Below, piece by piece: positions 1 to 8,698 of a stretch of 48,085 bases of DNA. Positions within the stretch are counted from its first letter, which is position 1; every line of letters starts with the position of its first letter. A program made the translations under genes and the position numbers. Where the stretch lies: contig CBFHAI010000032.1 of the NCBI GenBank assembly GCA_965653565.1, positions 1 to 48,085 on the forward strand, written 5' to 3'. The stretch is from JALCLA01 sp965653565 (lineage in GTDB: Bacteria > Pseudomonadota > Gammaproteobacteria > Xanthomonadales > Xanthomonadaceae). The notes under the pieces are model-generated. The model was given only the letters and a program-made list of their open reading frames with translations, did no database searches and had not been told where the DNA came from.

Positions 1-29
1 GGCGCGGGCGCGGGCGCGGGCGCGGGCGG
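1..29. repeat. GC-only hexamer tandem repeat at window edge
   Basis: About four and a half copies of the hexamer GGGCGC run from the first base of the window. The true extent to the left cannot be seen. It lies about 65 bases before the permease start and may be a simple-sequence tract or the end of an upstream Gly/Ala-rich coding region. Confidence 0.6.
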
Positions 30-95
30 ACCCGCCCACCCCACATCCACCGCACATCGCGCAAACTACGCGCAGCAGCTTCCCAAGGGTGGACG

Positions 96-1688
96 ATGGA
101 CAACACGAAAAAATTGCCGTGGCTCGCCCCCGGCGATATCAACGGCTTCTTCGGCCTGGTGGTCGATAACCTCACGATCCTGGGCTTTCTCGCCTCCGCG
201 CTGATCGGCCTGTTCGGGTTCCCGGCGGAAATCGTCTTCGGCCGGATGTTCCCCGGCACCGCGCTGGGTGTGCTGGTCGGCAACCTGATCTACACGGCGA
301 TGGCGCGACGCCTCGCGCAGCGCACCGGCCGCCACGATGTCACCGCGATGCCGCTCGGCATCGATGCGCCCACCACGATCGGCCTCGCGCTGCTCGTGCT
401 CGGCCCGGCCTTCGTCGGCTTCAAGCAGCAGGGCATGGACGACAACGCCGCCGGCATCGCGACCTGGCATCTGGGCATGGCCGCGATGATGGCGATGGGC
501 GTGCTCAAGTTCGTGCTGTCGTTCGCCGGCGGCACCGTGCAGCGCCTCGTGCCGCGCGCCGGCCTGCTCGGTTCCATCGCCGGTATCGCACTGATGCTGA
601 TGGGCTTCCTGCCGCTGCTCGAAACCATGCGCGTGCCGGTGGTGGGCTTCGTCACGCTCGGACTGTTGTTGTACGCGCTGATCGCGAAAGGGCCGGTGCC
701 GTTCCGCATTCCGGGCGTGGTGTTCGCGGTGGCCGCGGGTTTGTTGCTCTATTACGTGCTCGGTGCGGGCGGCTTGCTCGGCAGCGGCTATCACGCGCCG
801 TCGTGGCCGGCATTCCGCTTCGCATTGCCGTGGCCGACGCTCGGCTTCATCGACGGCCTGCCGCATCTGTGGCCGTACCTCGCGCTGGTGCTGCCGTTCG
901 GACTGTTGATGGTGGTGGGCGGCATCAACGTCACCGAAAGCGCACGTGCCGCCGGCGACGACTACCGCACGCGCGACATCCTGCTCACCGAAGCCTTGTC
1001 GACGCTGGTGGCGGGCCTGTGTGGCGGCGTCGCGCAGACCACGCCGTACATCGGCCAGCCCGCCTACAAACACATGGGCGCGCGCAGCGGCTACACCTTG
1101 CTGACCGGCATTTTCATCGGCCTGGGCGGCATTTTCGGTTACGTCTCCGGCCTGGTGGAATTGCTGCCGCTGGCGGTGCTCGCACCGATCATCATTTATG
1201 TGGCGATGGATATCGTCGTGCAGGCTTTCGACGCCACGCCGCGTCCTTACTCGCCGGCCGTCGTGTTCGCGTTCCTGCCGGCGATCGCCTATCTGATGGT
1301 GATAAAACTTGGTAATCCCGGCATCGTCCCGCCCGATCGCTTCGCCGCACTGTTTGCCGACGCCAGCCACGGCCTGCCGGAACTCGCGGTGATCGTGATG
1401 CTGGGCAATGGCTTCATCATCACCTCGATGATCTGGGCGACGACGCTGGCTGCGCTGATCGACGCCAAACCGCTGCGTGCCGCGGCGACTTTGCTGGTCG
1501 GCGCTGCGCTCACGGCGTTCGGCGTCATTCACTCCGTGCAACCGCAGGGCGGGCTTTATCTGCCATGGACGCTCGAAGGCTTGCAGATGACGTTGATGCT
1601 GCAGTTCATGGGGGCGTATGTAGCGCTCGCCGTGGTGTTTGCGCTGCTCGCGATGATGAAACGCGATCGCGTCGCGGTGCCGGCGTGA
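96..1688 (+). CDS. putative NCS2-like (xanthine/uracil family) permease
   Basis: 530-residue polytopic membrane protein with a dozen or more hydrophobic segments spread over its whole length, ending in a short basic tail. The N-terminal part (an amphipathic start, a helix near residues 25-45, then a loop with a 'TAMPLGIDAPTT' motif near 80-95) and the overall length fit permeases related to the NCS2 nucleobase transporters; the substrate cannot be read. The ATG at 96 is preceded by a purine-rich GGGTGGA. A minus-strand ORF covers the whole gene but is Arg/His/Gln-rich and is a codon-bias shadow. It is followed by an unrelated small gene on the same strand about 50 bases later. The transporter call is firm; the subfamily is inferred. 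Confidence 0.75.
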   Translation: MDNTKKLPWLAPGDINGFFGLVVDNLTILGFLASALIGLFGFPAEIVFGRMFPGTALGVLVGNLIYTAMARRLAQRTGRHDVTAMPLGIDAPTTIGLALLVLGPAFVGFKQQGMDDNAAGIATWHLGMAAMMAMGVLKFVLSFAGGTVQRLVPRAGLLGSIAGIALMLMGFLPLLETMRVPVVGFVTLGLLLYALIAKGPVPFRIPGVVFAVAAGLLLYYVLGAGGLLGSGYHAPSWPAFRFALPWPTLGFIDGLPHLWPYLALVLPFGLLMVVGGINVTESARAAGDDYRTRDILLTEALSTLVAGLCGGVAQTTPYIGQPAYKHMGARSGYTLLTGIFIGLGGIFGYVSGLVELLPLAVLAPIIIYVAMDIVVQAFDATPRPYSPAVVFAFLPAIAYLMVIKLGNPGIVPPDRFAALFADASHGLPELAVIVMLGNGFIITSMIWATTLAALIDAKPLRAAATLLVGAALTAFGVIHSVQPQGGLYLPWTLEGLQMTLMLQFMGAYVALAVVFALLAMMKRDRVAVPA

Positions 1689-1742
1689 GCAAATTGATAA
1701 TCCCATTGCACCGCGCTTGGTGGCACGGTGCAGAAGCTCGTC

Positions 1743-2111
1743 ATGGATACCGATCGAATGAGTGAAGAAACCATCGTCCTGTTTCGTCCCACCGGGCCCG
1801 AGGAACTGCAGCTAGTCCGCGAGAGCGGGTTCCGTGCGCGGCCGCCGCGCTTGCCCGATCAGCCGATCTTCTATCCGGTGACGAACGAGGATTACGCGAT
1901 TCAGATCGCGCGGGACTGGAACGTCAAGGCCAGCGGTGGCGGCTATGTGACGAAGTTCCATGTGAGACGCGAGTTCATGGACCGATACAACGTCGAGAAA
2001 GTCGGCGGGGCCGCACACACCGAGTGGTGGATTCCTGCCGAGGATCTCGATGAGCTGAACCGGAACATCGTCGGTCTCATCGAGGTGATCCACGAATTTT
2101 TCCCGCAGTAG
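1743..2111 (+). CDS. ADP-ribosylation/crystallin J1-like small protein
   Basis: Protein of about 122 residues. The segment 'VLFRPTGPEELQLVRESGF', followed by 'PIFYPVTNEDYAIQIARDWN', 'GYVTKFHV', 'WWIPAEDLDELN' and a C-terminal 'IEVIHEFF', is the pattern of short bacterial proteins annotated as ADP-ribosylation/crystallin J1. Their biochemical role is not established, and I see no catalytic motif of an ADP-ribosyl hydrolase. Starts are possible at GTG 1728, ATG 1743 and ATG 1758. Homologues generally begin just before the 'xxVTLYRPxG' strand, so 1758 is also plausible; no strong ribosome-binding site decides. Confidence 0.75.
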   Translation: MDTDRMSEETIVLFRPTGPEELQLVRESGFRARPPRLPDQPIFYPVTNEDYAIQIARDWNVKASGGGYVTKFHVRREFMDRYNVEKVGGAAHTEWWIPAEDLDELNRNIVGLIEVIHEFFPQ

Positions 2112-2202
2112 CTCACGGAATTTTGTGTCGGAGGGCGCCGATCGCTGTTCGTGGTCGACACGAACAGCGTCGGCGTTTCTCAGTTGAACTCAGCGCAGCG
2201 CA

Positions 2203-4383
2203 TCAACGCCCGAAATTGCGCGTGAAGCGCAATCCAAACTCGCTCGGGTCGTTGCTCAACATCACCAGAATGTAGTCGCCGGTGTTCAGGCGGCCCTGGT
2301 CGTAGCGTTCGTCGGTGACGTTGCGGCCGTAGGCGCTCAGGCTCCAGTCGCCGTCGGCGGAGACGTAGGTGACGTTGAGGTTGATCAGGTCGCGCGAGTC
2401 GATGCGGGTGAAGCGGGCCGGGTCGGGTGTGGGTTCGCCGAACATTTCGTCGCGGAACGACCAGTCGGCGCGCAGCAGCAGGTTGCCGCCGCCGGCCAGC
2501 GGCATCGTGTATTCGGGGCTGATCGCTGCGGTCCATTCCGGTGTCAGCGGCGCCACGGCCACCGGGTCGTCCACATCGACATTGATGTAGCCGATGGCGG
2601 CGTGCAGGCGGAAGGCGTCGCCGATCAGCAGCGTGCTTTCCCACTCGATGCCGCTCGAATCCTGGTCGACGATGATGTTGCGCGTGTCGAAGCCGGCGCC
2701 CGACGTGGTGCTGACTTGGTACGGCAGGTTTTCGTACTGCGTGGTGAATACGCCGATCGCCATGCGCAGGTTGTCGAGCGGCTGGCCCTTGAGGCCGATC
2801 TCGTAGTTCTGCGCGGTGATGTTGTCGCCGGCGACGAAGCAATTGTCCGGATTCAGATTGCCCGGCTGCGTGGTGTCAACGCTGCCGAACAGGCAATACG
2901 CGCGCGGCGGGAACTGGCCGGACTGGTAGCCGTTTTGCACCGTGCCGTACAGGCTCATGCCGTTCGCGAATTCGTAGACGCCCGACAGATCCCAACTGGT
3001 TTCCGACCAGTCGCGTTCGCCGGTGGTGTTGATGAAATTGTTGATGTCGACGAAGGCGTCCTTCTCGTCGCGCGAGAAGCGCAGGCCGCCGGAGAGGCGG
3101 AAGCGATCGGTGAGCTGATAGCCGGCGTTCGCGAAGATCGCTTTGCTGTCGACTTCCTGTTGCAGGAAATAGGTGCCGGGGCCGCCGAGGAAGATGTTCG
3201 GATCCTGCAGGTTGGAGCCTTCTTCGGTGAACCAGTAAAGTCCCGCGACGAAATCCCAGCGGTCGTAGACGCCGTTGATCTGCAGTTCGGCCGAAGTCTG
3301 GTCGGCTTCGCCGTCTTCCGGGAACGCCAGGAAATTGTCGAAGAAGGCGTCGTCGTCGAGGCCCGCCTGGTATTCGGAATGGCGATCGCTGAGCAGGAAT
3401 TTGCCACTCAGGGCGTCCGTCATCGTCCACTCGGCGGTGACGGCGTAACCTTGCGCTTCGTTGGTGACGGCGATCTGGTCGGCCTGCCCGGTGTTGTTGT
3501 CGTAGGGATTGGCGGCCACGTCGGAATTGCGATAGCCGGCGGCGTAAACCGCGCCGTTCGGCAATTCGTCGATCAGCGTGGTGTAGGGCCGCAGTCCGTT
3601 GTCGCCTTCATTGGCGTCGGCCACCATCAGCAGCGAGAAGACGTCGCTCGGCGTCCATTTGAGTGCGACGCGCGCGGAGATGTCCTGCAGTTCGCCGACT
3701 TCCTTGCGCGGGTTGTCGAGCATCAGGAATTTGCCGACGCCATCGCGTTGTTTATAAGCGCCGTTCACCGACAGGGCCCATTGCTCGTCGATGCGCAGGT
3801 TGTTGTAGAAATCGCCGTTGAGGCGGCCGCGCGTGCCCGCCTCGAGCGCGACGCGCCCGCCTTCTTCATCGCCCGGCTGCCGCGTGATGATGTTGATCGC
3901 GCCGCCGATCGAGTTGCGCCCGTACAGCGTGCCCTGCGGCCCGCGCAGCACTTCGACGCGATCGATGTTCGACAGGCTCCAGTTCTGTCCCACCTGCCGG
4001 CCGAGATAGACGCCGTCGAGATAGACGGCGACGCCCGGATCGGTGGTGATGAGGTGATCCTGCAGGCCGATGCCGCGGATGAACGGATTCACCGAGGCGG
4101 TGTGGCCGGCGGAGAATTCGGTGACGTTGAGATTCGGCACGAACTTGCCGATGTCCACCAGATCGGTGATGCCGGCCATTTCGATGGTCTCGGCATCGAA
4201 GGCGCTGATCGCCACCGGCACGTCGTAGATGCCGGCCTCGCGTTTGGTGGCGGTGACGGTGATCTCGTCGAGCCGCCCGGCTTCGGAGCGGGACTCGGTA
4301 TCGTTCGACTGGGCCGACGCGGCCCCCGTAACGAGACCGCACACACCGGCGGCCATCGCGGCCGTGGCGATACGCTTGCGCAT
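2203..4383 (-). CDS. TonB-dependent outer-membrane receptor
   Basis: 726-residue precursor with a signal peptide (MRKRIATAAMAAGVCGLVTGAASA, cleavage after about residue 24). A short N-terminal segment carries 'LDEITVTATKR', typical of TonB-box/plug starts. The plug domain includes 'VEVLRGPQGTLYGRNSIGGAINI'. A long beta-barrel follows, with alternating aromatic strands to the C-terminus (ending 'FGLRFTRNFGR'). Such receptors import siderophores, vitamins, sugars or oligomers across the outer membrane using TonB-ExbBD energy; the ligand is unknown and no transport or enzyme gene next to it gives a clue. The open frame extends 82 codons further upstream, but the signal peptide fixes the start at ATG 4383. 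Confidence 0.92.
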   Translation of the reverse strand: MRKRIATAAMAAGVCGLVTGAASAQSNDTESRSEAGRLDEITVTATKREAGIYDVPVAISAFDAETIEMAGITDLVDIGKFVPNLNVTEFSAGHTASVNPFIRGIGLQDHLITTDPGVAVYLDGVYLGRQVGQNWSLSNIDRVEVLRGPQGTLYGRNSIGGAINIITRQPGDEEGGRVALEAGTRGRLNGDFYNNLRIDEQWALSVNGAYKQRDGVGKFLMLDNPRKEVGELQDISARVALKWTPSDVFSLLMVADANEGDNGLRPYTTLIDELPNGAVYAAGYRNSDVAANPYDNNTGQADQIAVTNEAQGYAVTAEWTMTDALSGKFLLSDRHSEYQAGLDDDAFFDNFLAFPEDGEADQTSAELQINGVYDRWDFVAGLYWFTEEGSNLQDPNIFLGGPGTYFLQQEVDSKAIFANAGYQLTDRFRLSGGLRFSRDEKDAFVDINNFINTTGERDWSETSWDLSGVYEFANGMSLYGTVQNGYQSGQFPPRAYCLFGSVDTTQPGNLNPDNCFVAGDNITAQNYEIGLKGQPLDNLRMAIGVFTTQYENLPYQVSTTSGAGFDTRNIIVDQDSSGIEWESTLLIGDAFRLHAAIGYINVDVDDPVAVAPLTPEWTAAISPEYTMPLAGGGNLLLRADWSFRDEMFGEPTPDPARFTRIDSRDLINLNVTYVSADGDWSLSAYGRNVTDERYDQGRLNTGDYILVMLSNDPSEFGLRFTRNFGR

Positions 4384-4475
4384 GTCAACCCCCAAGGTTG
4401 TTGGAACGTTCCGCCCATCCGCCACGAATCGACAGCGGTTTGGCCTGCCGATAGTACTCGTTCTGCGCCCGGCGG

Positions 4476-6680
4476 CTAATCGCTTTCGAAGCCAGTGTCG
4501 AAGATGTGATAGGCGGCCAACGATCGTTGCACGGTGCGCCAATACGAACCCAGCATTCCGCGCACGCCCAGTTGGTTGTAGCTGTTGCTGCCCCAGCAAC
4601 TCATCGAGCCGGAGGTGCTCACCGCGCAAGTAAAATATTCGCCGATGCCGAAATCGGCGATTGGCTCATCCCACACCGTCACCGTGACTGGCACCAGACT
4701 GGACTCGCGCTTGCCGTTGCCTAGTTGTCCAGTCGTTCCGCGACCCCAGCAAGCCGCGCTTCCGTCTCCCAGAACGGCGCAGGTGTGGGCTATGCCGGGA
4801 TGCACAGAAACTACGTTTTCTAAGCCCGAAATTTCCACCGGCGTAAAGCGCGACGTGGTGGTGCCGTCACCGAGTTGGCCGGCCCAATTGAAACCCCAGC
4901 AACGCACGCGCCCGGTGTCGAGCACCGCGCAGGTATGCACACGCCCCGCCGCAATGGCGGCCACCCCTTGCAGGTCAGGCACCGATACGGGAGTCAGCTG
5001 CGATGCGCCGCTGCCGTCTCCGATGGTTGGATTGGGTGCGTTGAGCGGCTGGCTGTATAGATGACCCCAGCATTTGACTGTGCCGTCGTCGAGCAAAGCA
5101 CACCGATGCCCTATACCGCCCGCCACTTGCCGAACGCCCGACGCCAGTCCGGTCACCGTCACTGGCTGATGGGTTGAGCTCAGGGTGCCGTCGCCCAGTG
5201 GGGCCTGCCCCCAGCAAACGGCAGCGCCAGCCTCGGTAACGGAACACGTATGAAATGCTCCTGCATCGATGCTTGCGATGGGTTCGATGTTTGGAATCGG
5301 ATCCATCGGTTTCGGAATGGCGCCCCACTCGCCAGGCACGCCGATTTCGCCGGCGCCACCACCTCCCCAGCAAGTTGCAGCCGGTCCCTTTAGCGTGCAG
5401 ACGTGGAAATCACTGGCGGAAAGTGCCGTTACTCCCGCGAGTTCGGGGATGAGGCGCGGCTCGCCGATCCAGCTAATGCCTTCGCCGAATATTTCGTTGT
5501 CGTCGGCGGTGCCCCAGCAGCGCACGAATCCCGAGTTGTCGAGGGCGCACGCGAACGTCGTGCCAGCTTCCACCCTCTGCGTGTGTTCGCGCACGGCAAC
5601 GGCATCGAGACGTGTCCGGGAATATCCGGTGCCAAGTTCGCCGAAGCGTTGGTCGCCGCCCCAGCAATGGGCCTGTCCATCGTCTAGCACGGCACAGGTG
5701 TGATCGTGCGTGGCGTCTATCGCTACGATGCCTACGAGTGGGAAGCTGGGGCCAAATTCAGCGACGCCCCAGCACTCGGCGCTCGCGTCCGAGTGCAATG
5801 CGCAGGTTCGCATGCGGCCCACCGTAATCGCCGTGACGCCTTGCAGGCCGGCCACGGTGACCGGCGTGAGGTTCGGCGGGGTTTGCTCACCGCCGGTTTC
5901 CGGGCTCCAGGTACGGCCCCAGCACGCTACGGTGCCGTCATCATTGAGGGCACACGTGTGCGCGCCGCCGGCGGCGACTTCCTGCACGCCCTCGGGCAGC
6001 GCCGCCAAGGCAATCGGCGTCAGTGACGGTGCCTTGCCGCCGGTACCGAGCTGGCCTTCCGCGTTGTCGCCCCAGCAGAACACGGCGCCGCTCTCCGTGG
6101 TCGCGCATGTATGCCGGTGCCCGGCGTCGATCTGCGCAACGTCCGGCAGCGGTGCCGTGACGAGCGTCGGAATCGAACGCGGGTCGGTCGTGCCGTCGCC
6201 CAGTTGTCCCGCTTCGTTGGCACCCCAGCACCACGCCGTTCCGGCCTGCGTGACCGCGCATGTGTGATGCATGCCTGCGCTCAGCGCGGCTACGTCGGTG
6301 AGGCCGGTCACCGCGACCGGCGCAAGTGCTTGGGTCGTGTTGCCGTTGCCCAGTTGTCCGGCGTCGTTGAGGCCCCAGCACACCACCGTGCCGCCTTCGC
6401 GCAGCGCGCAGCTGTGCGCCGCACCGGCGACGACCTGGGTCGCGTCGTCGAGCCCCGTGACCGGCCCCGCCGTCACTCGATGCGCCGTCGAGCCATCGCC
6501 GAGTTGGCCGTGTTCGTTCAATCCGAAACATTCGACCGTCCCGTCCTGCAGCGCGACACACGAGTGGAATTCACCCGCAGCTGCCGCTCGCACGTCGGTG
6601 ACGGGCGAGAACAGGTCGGCAGCGGCGACGGGCAGGGCGGCCGCGAGCAGGCAGTACATCGACAGGACGCAACGGATCAT
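4476..6680 (-). CDS. secreted RCC1-repeat protein, 14 repeats, 'GFE' tail
   Basis: 734 residues with a signal peptide (MIRCVLSMYCLLAAALPVAAA), then 14 repeats of the RCC1/BNR type. Each repeat has 'HxCAL...G.V.CWG.N..GQLGDG' spacing; I count one CFG and thirteen CWG cores. RCC1 folds have seven blades, so 14 repeats suggest two propellers or one double array. Each repeat has paired cysteines (HxC and CWG) that could form disulfides in the periplasm or outside the cell. The C-terminus is 'YHIFDTGFESD', a short tail resembling those of two other secreted proteins here. A paralogue with the same repeat number lies at 42558-44771. Function unknown; an adhesion or surface role is only a guess. Confidence 0.9.
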   Translation of the reverse strand: MIRCVLSMYCLLAAALPVAAADLFSPVTDVRAAAAGEFHSCVALQDGTVECFGLNEHGQLGDGSTAHRVTAGPVTGLDDATQVVAGAAHSCALREGGTVVCWGLNDAGQLGNGNTTQALAPVAVTGLTDVAALSAGMHHTCAVTQAGTAWCWGANEAGQLGDGTTDPRSIPTLVTAPLPDVAQIDAGHRHTCATTESGAVFCWGDNAEGQLGTGGKAPSLTPIALAALPEGVQEVAAGGAHTCALNDDGTVACWGRTWSPETGGEQTPPNLTPVTVAGLQGVTAITVGRMRTCALHSDASAECWGVAEFGPSFPLVGIVAIDATHDHTCAVLDDGQAHCWGGDQRFGELGTGYSRTRLDAVAVREHTQRVEAGTTFACALDNSGFVRCWGTADDNEIFGEGISWIGEPRLIPELAGVTALSASDFHVCTLKGPAATCWGGGGAGEIGVPGEWGAIPKPMDPIPNIEPIASIDAGAFHTCSVTEAGAAVCWGQAPLGDGTLSSTHQPVTVTGLASGVRQVAGGIGHRCALLDDGTVKCWGHLYSQPLNAPNPTIGDGSGASQLTPVSVPDLQGVAAIAAGRVHTCAVLDTGRVRCWGFNWAGQLGDGTTTSRFTPVEISGLENVVSVHPGIAHTCAVLGDGSAACWGRGTTGQLGNGKRESSLVPVTVTVWDEPIADFGIGEYFTCAVSTSGSMSCWGSNSYNQLGVRGMLGSYWRTVQRSLAAYHIFDTGFESD

Positions 6681-6889
6681 CGGTAGGCTGCTGGATGAGG
6701 GTGCCGGAATTGTCGCAGAGGCTGGCGCTCCTCGACGTCCTGCGGCGTCGGCCGAGTTGGCGAATTTGCGCCGGAACTAGCCGCCGGAAAATTCTAAGTC
6801 ATGGCGTAGAAATGATTGATCTCAACCTCCGCAGCTGAGAAATATTGATCGGAACTTATATTTACATTTTCTAAGCACGGGCTTATTTT
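6681..6889. other. AT-rich intergenic stretch upstream of the RCC1 gene
   Basis: About 200 bases without a gene. The part from roughly 6780 to 6890 is clearly more A+T-rich than its surroundings and could hold the promoter of the minus-strand RCC1 gene. I could not identify a convincing -35/-10 pair. Confidence 0.3.
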
Positions 6890-7223
6890 CTGGCTTGGCA
6901 TCCTTCGCGCCGCGAAGAAATCGACGGCGAGCTACGCCGCGCCCGGCGAGTGGGGCGCGGCGGAAATGTCGCTGGCGATGGGACGCGCCAGACGCTTCGG
7001 CGAGTTGCCGCGCGCCGACGCGTTCGAACTGGGCCAGGTGCTGGGCGTGCCGCCGAAGGTTTCCGCCCAGCATCTGGAAACCTGCTGCAGACCATCGCGT
7101 CGGTCGCCGCGCAGATCGATCGCATGGAATCGGGCGGATTGATCGTGCAACGCCGGCGAACAGCGTCACGCCTGCGTGATCGTGCGCGGCGTGCTGCGCG
7201 AAATGCGGCGGCACCTCGCGTGA
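6890..7223 (+). pseudogene. frame-broken remnant of a HipA-like kinase C-terminus
   Basis: No intact ORF, but three frames in succession give a coherent protein. First 'EWGAAEMSLAMGRARRF', then 'FELGQVLGVPPKVSAQHLET' in one frame (from about 6948). 'LLQTIASVAAQIDRMESG' follows in a second frame (about 7083-7145). 'GEQRHACVIVRGVLREMRRHLA' plus a stop at 7221-7223 comes in a third. The order (MxLAMG block, a helix with a 'G(V/L)' step, a terminal 'LLxxI...QI' helix) resembles the C-terminal lobe of HipA-type serine/threonine kinase toxins. No upstream kinase core or HipB partner is present, so it is a decayed 5'-truncated relic with at least two frameshifts. The family assignment is inference. 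Confidence 0.45.
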
Positions 7224-7236
7224 CGGGCGGCTTGGT

Positions 7237-7722
7237 TCAGTCGGCAATGCCGGCAACCGCGCGATCGAGCGCGGCGATATCGATCTTGCGCATATCCATC
7301 ATCGCCTCGAACGCGCGCGCCGCGGTCTTGCCGCCCTTGGCCATCAGTTCGGTCAGGCGCCGCGGCGTGATCTGCCACGACATGCCGAAGCGATCCTTGC
7401 ACCAGCCGCAGGCGCTTTCCTTGCCGCCGCCCTGCACGATGGCATTCCAGTAGCGATCGGTTTCTGCCTGGTCGTCGGTGGCGATCTGGAAACTGATGGC
7501 TTCGTCGAAGGTGAACGTCGGTCCGCCGTTGAGCAGCAGGAACGGCATGCCGAGAATGGTCATCTCGACCGTCAGCACGTCGCCCTGCTTGCCGGCGGGA
7601 TAATCGCCCGGCGCGCGCGCGATGCGGCCGACGTGGGTGTCGGGAAAGGTGGCCGCCCAGAAATGCGCGGCTTCTTCGGCGTTCTTGTCGAACCACAGGC
7701 ACGGCTGGATCTTCGGGATCAT
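7237..7722 (-). CDS. VOC-family (PhnB/glyoxalase-like) protein
   Basis: 161 residues. The start 'MIPKIQPCLWFDKNAEEAAHFW...FPDTHVG', the middle 'FQIATDDQAETDRYWNAI' and 'CGWCKDRFGMSWQITP' are the signature of small PhnB-like vicinal-oxygen-chelate proteins, often annotated as '3-demethylubiquinone-9 3-methyltransferase' domain proteins. They adopt the paired beta-alpha-beta-beta-beta fold of glyoxalases; the substrate is unknown and the methyltransferase label is probably historical. The ATG at 7722 has a good GAGGAG about 7 bases upstream. It lies downstream of the methyltransferase gene on the same strand, about 100 bases away. Confidence 0.88.
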   Translation of the reverse strand: MIPKIQPCLWFDKNAEEAAHFWAATFPDTHVGRIARAPGDYPAGKQGDVLTVEMTILGMPFLLLNGGPTFTFDEAISFQIATDDQAETDRYWNAIVQGGGKESACGWCKDRFGMSWQITPRRLTELMAKGGKTAARAFEAMMDMRKIDIAALDRAVAGIAD

Positions 7723-7828
7723 CGCTCGACTCCTCGGGGGCAGTGAACGCAGGACGGTACCGCTGCAAAGTTACGCGCACAACCGGCCCCTGCCGCGGTG
7801 GCTCGGGCCAGTCGGGCTCACGCACGCA

Positions 7829-8506
7829 TCACGACCGGTTGTACGCGACCCAGCCTTTGAACGTGAACGCGGCATAGAACAATTCGACGCGATCGAACCC
7901 CGCCTGCTGCAACAGCGCCTCGTCCGCTTCCGGACTCAAGGTGGGAAGCCGCGTTCCGATCGCTTCGATCGCGCCCTGCGCGTTCGCCAGCGGCACTCCC
8001 GATGCCGCCGCGAACGCGGCGTAGCGTTTCAGCCAGCGTGTCTTGCCGTGTGCATCCTGCGGGAAGCTGTGGTGCGCGACGACCAGCGGAGCCCCGGGTT
8101 TCAGCCGGCTTCTGAGCGCGATCAAGGTGCGCAGACGTTCCTGCGCTTCGATGAAATGCAGCGTCAGCAAACAGGCGGCACCATCGAACGGACCTGGCGG
8201 TGCGGTGTCGATATAGCCTTCATGCAGATCGACGCGCGCAGCGAGCGCGCCGAGCGTCGTCGCGGCCAGCTTCAGCATCTCGGCGGAGGGATCGATGCCG
8301 ACGAACCGCCACGATGGCTGCGCCTCGGCGAACACCTTCAACTCCAGACCACCGCCGGCGCCGAGCACCAGCACGTCACCGTCATTCGGAACAGCTTCGG
8401 CCAATAGCAACGAGGCCATCTGCTGCATCGCATGGAAGCCGGGAACTTGCCGTGCCGGGCCTTCGGCGTAGCGTGCGACGGCCTGCGGATCGGAGAACGA
8501 TGTCAC
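7829..8506 (-). CDS. class I SAM-dependent methyltransferase
   Basis: 225 residues. The nucleotide-binding core is visible: 'DVLVLGAGGGLELKVFAE' (motif I), 'FVGIDPSAEML' (acidic residue binding the ribose hydroxyls), 'FDGAACLLTLHFI' (motif IV region) and 'LKPGAPLVVAHH' (motif V region). The substrate cannot be deduced. The start is GTG at 8506, supported by GGAG five bases upstream; no ATG is nearby in frame. It is transcribed away from the large FG-GAP protein gene, sharing about 190 bases with it. Confidence 0.85.
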   Translation of the reverse strand: MTSFSDPQAVARYAEGPARQVPGFHAMQQMASLLLAEAVPNDGDVLVLGAGGGLELKVFAEAQPSWRFVGIDPSAEMLKLAATTLGALAARVDLHEGYIDTAPPGPFDGAACLLTLHFIEAQERLRTLIALRSRLKPGAPLVVAHHSFPQDAHGKTRWLKRYAAFAAASGVPLANAQGAIEAIGTRLPTLSPEADEALLQQAGFDRVELFYAAFTFKGWVAYNRS

Positions 8507-8698
8507 GGCAACTCCGAAAGCGGCAGGAAGTGCGGCGATGCTATTGCGGGGTTCGGCTTGTCGTCAAAACCGGCGGCATTCCGCCATAGGCGCAGCCGCT
8601 GCGACATTCGCCATTTTCCGAGTCGCCCGTGGCGAAACCGGGGTCCACTTTCCGTGACTGCGGGAAAGCGGGCCCGTTCGCCCGCGGGAAGGTCACCG

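Noticed and set aside
66..1706. 546-residue minus-strand ORF opposite the permease
   Set aside because: Composition is Arg/His/Gln/Ala-rich with no domain, as expected from the antisense of a GC-rich gene; the plus strand encodes a clear membrane transporter.
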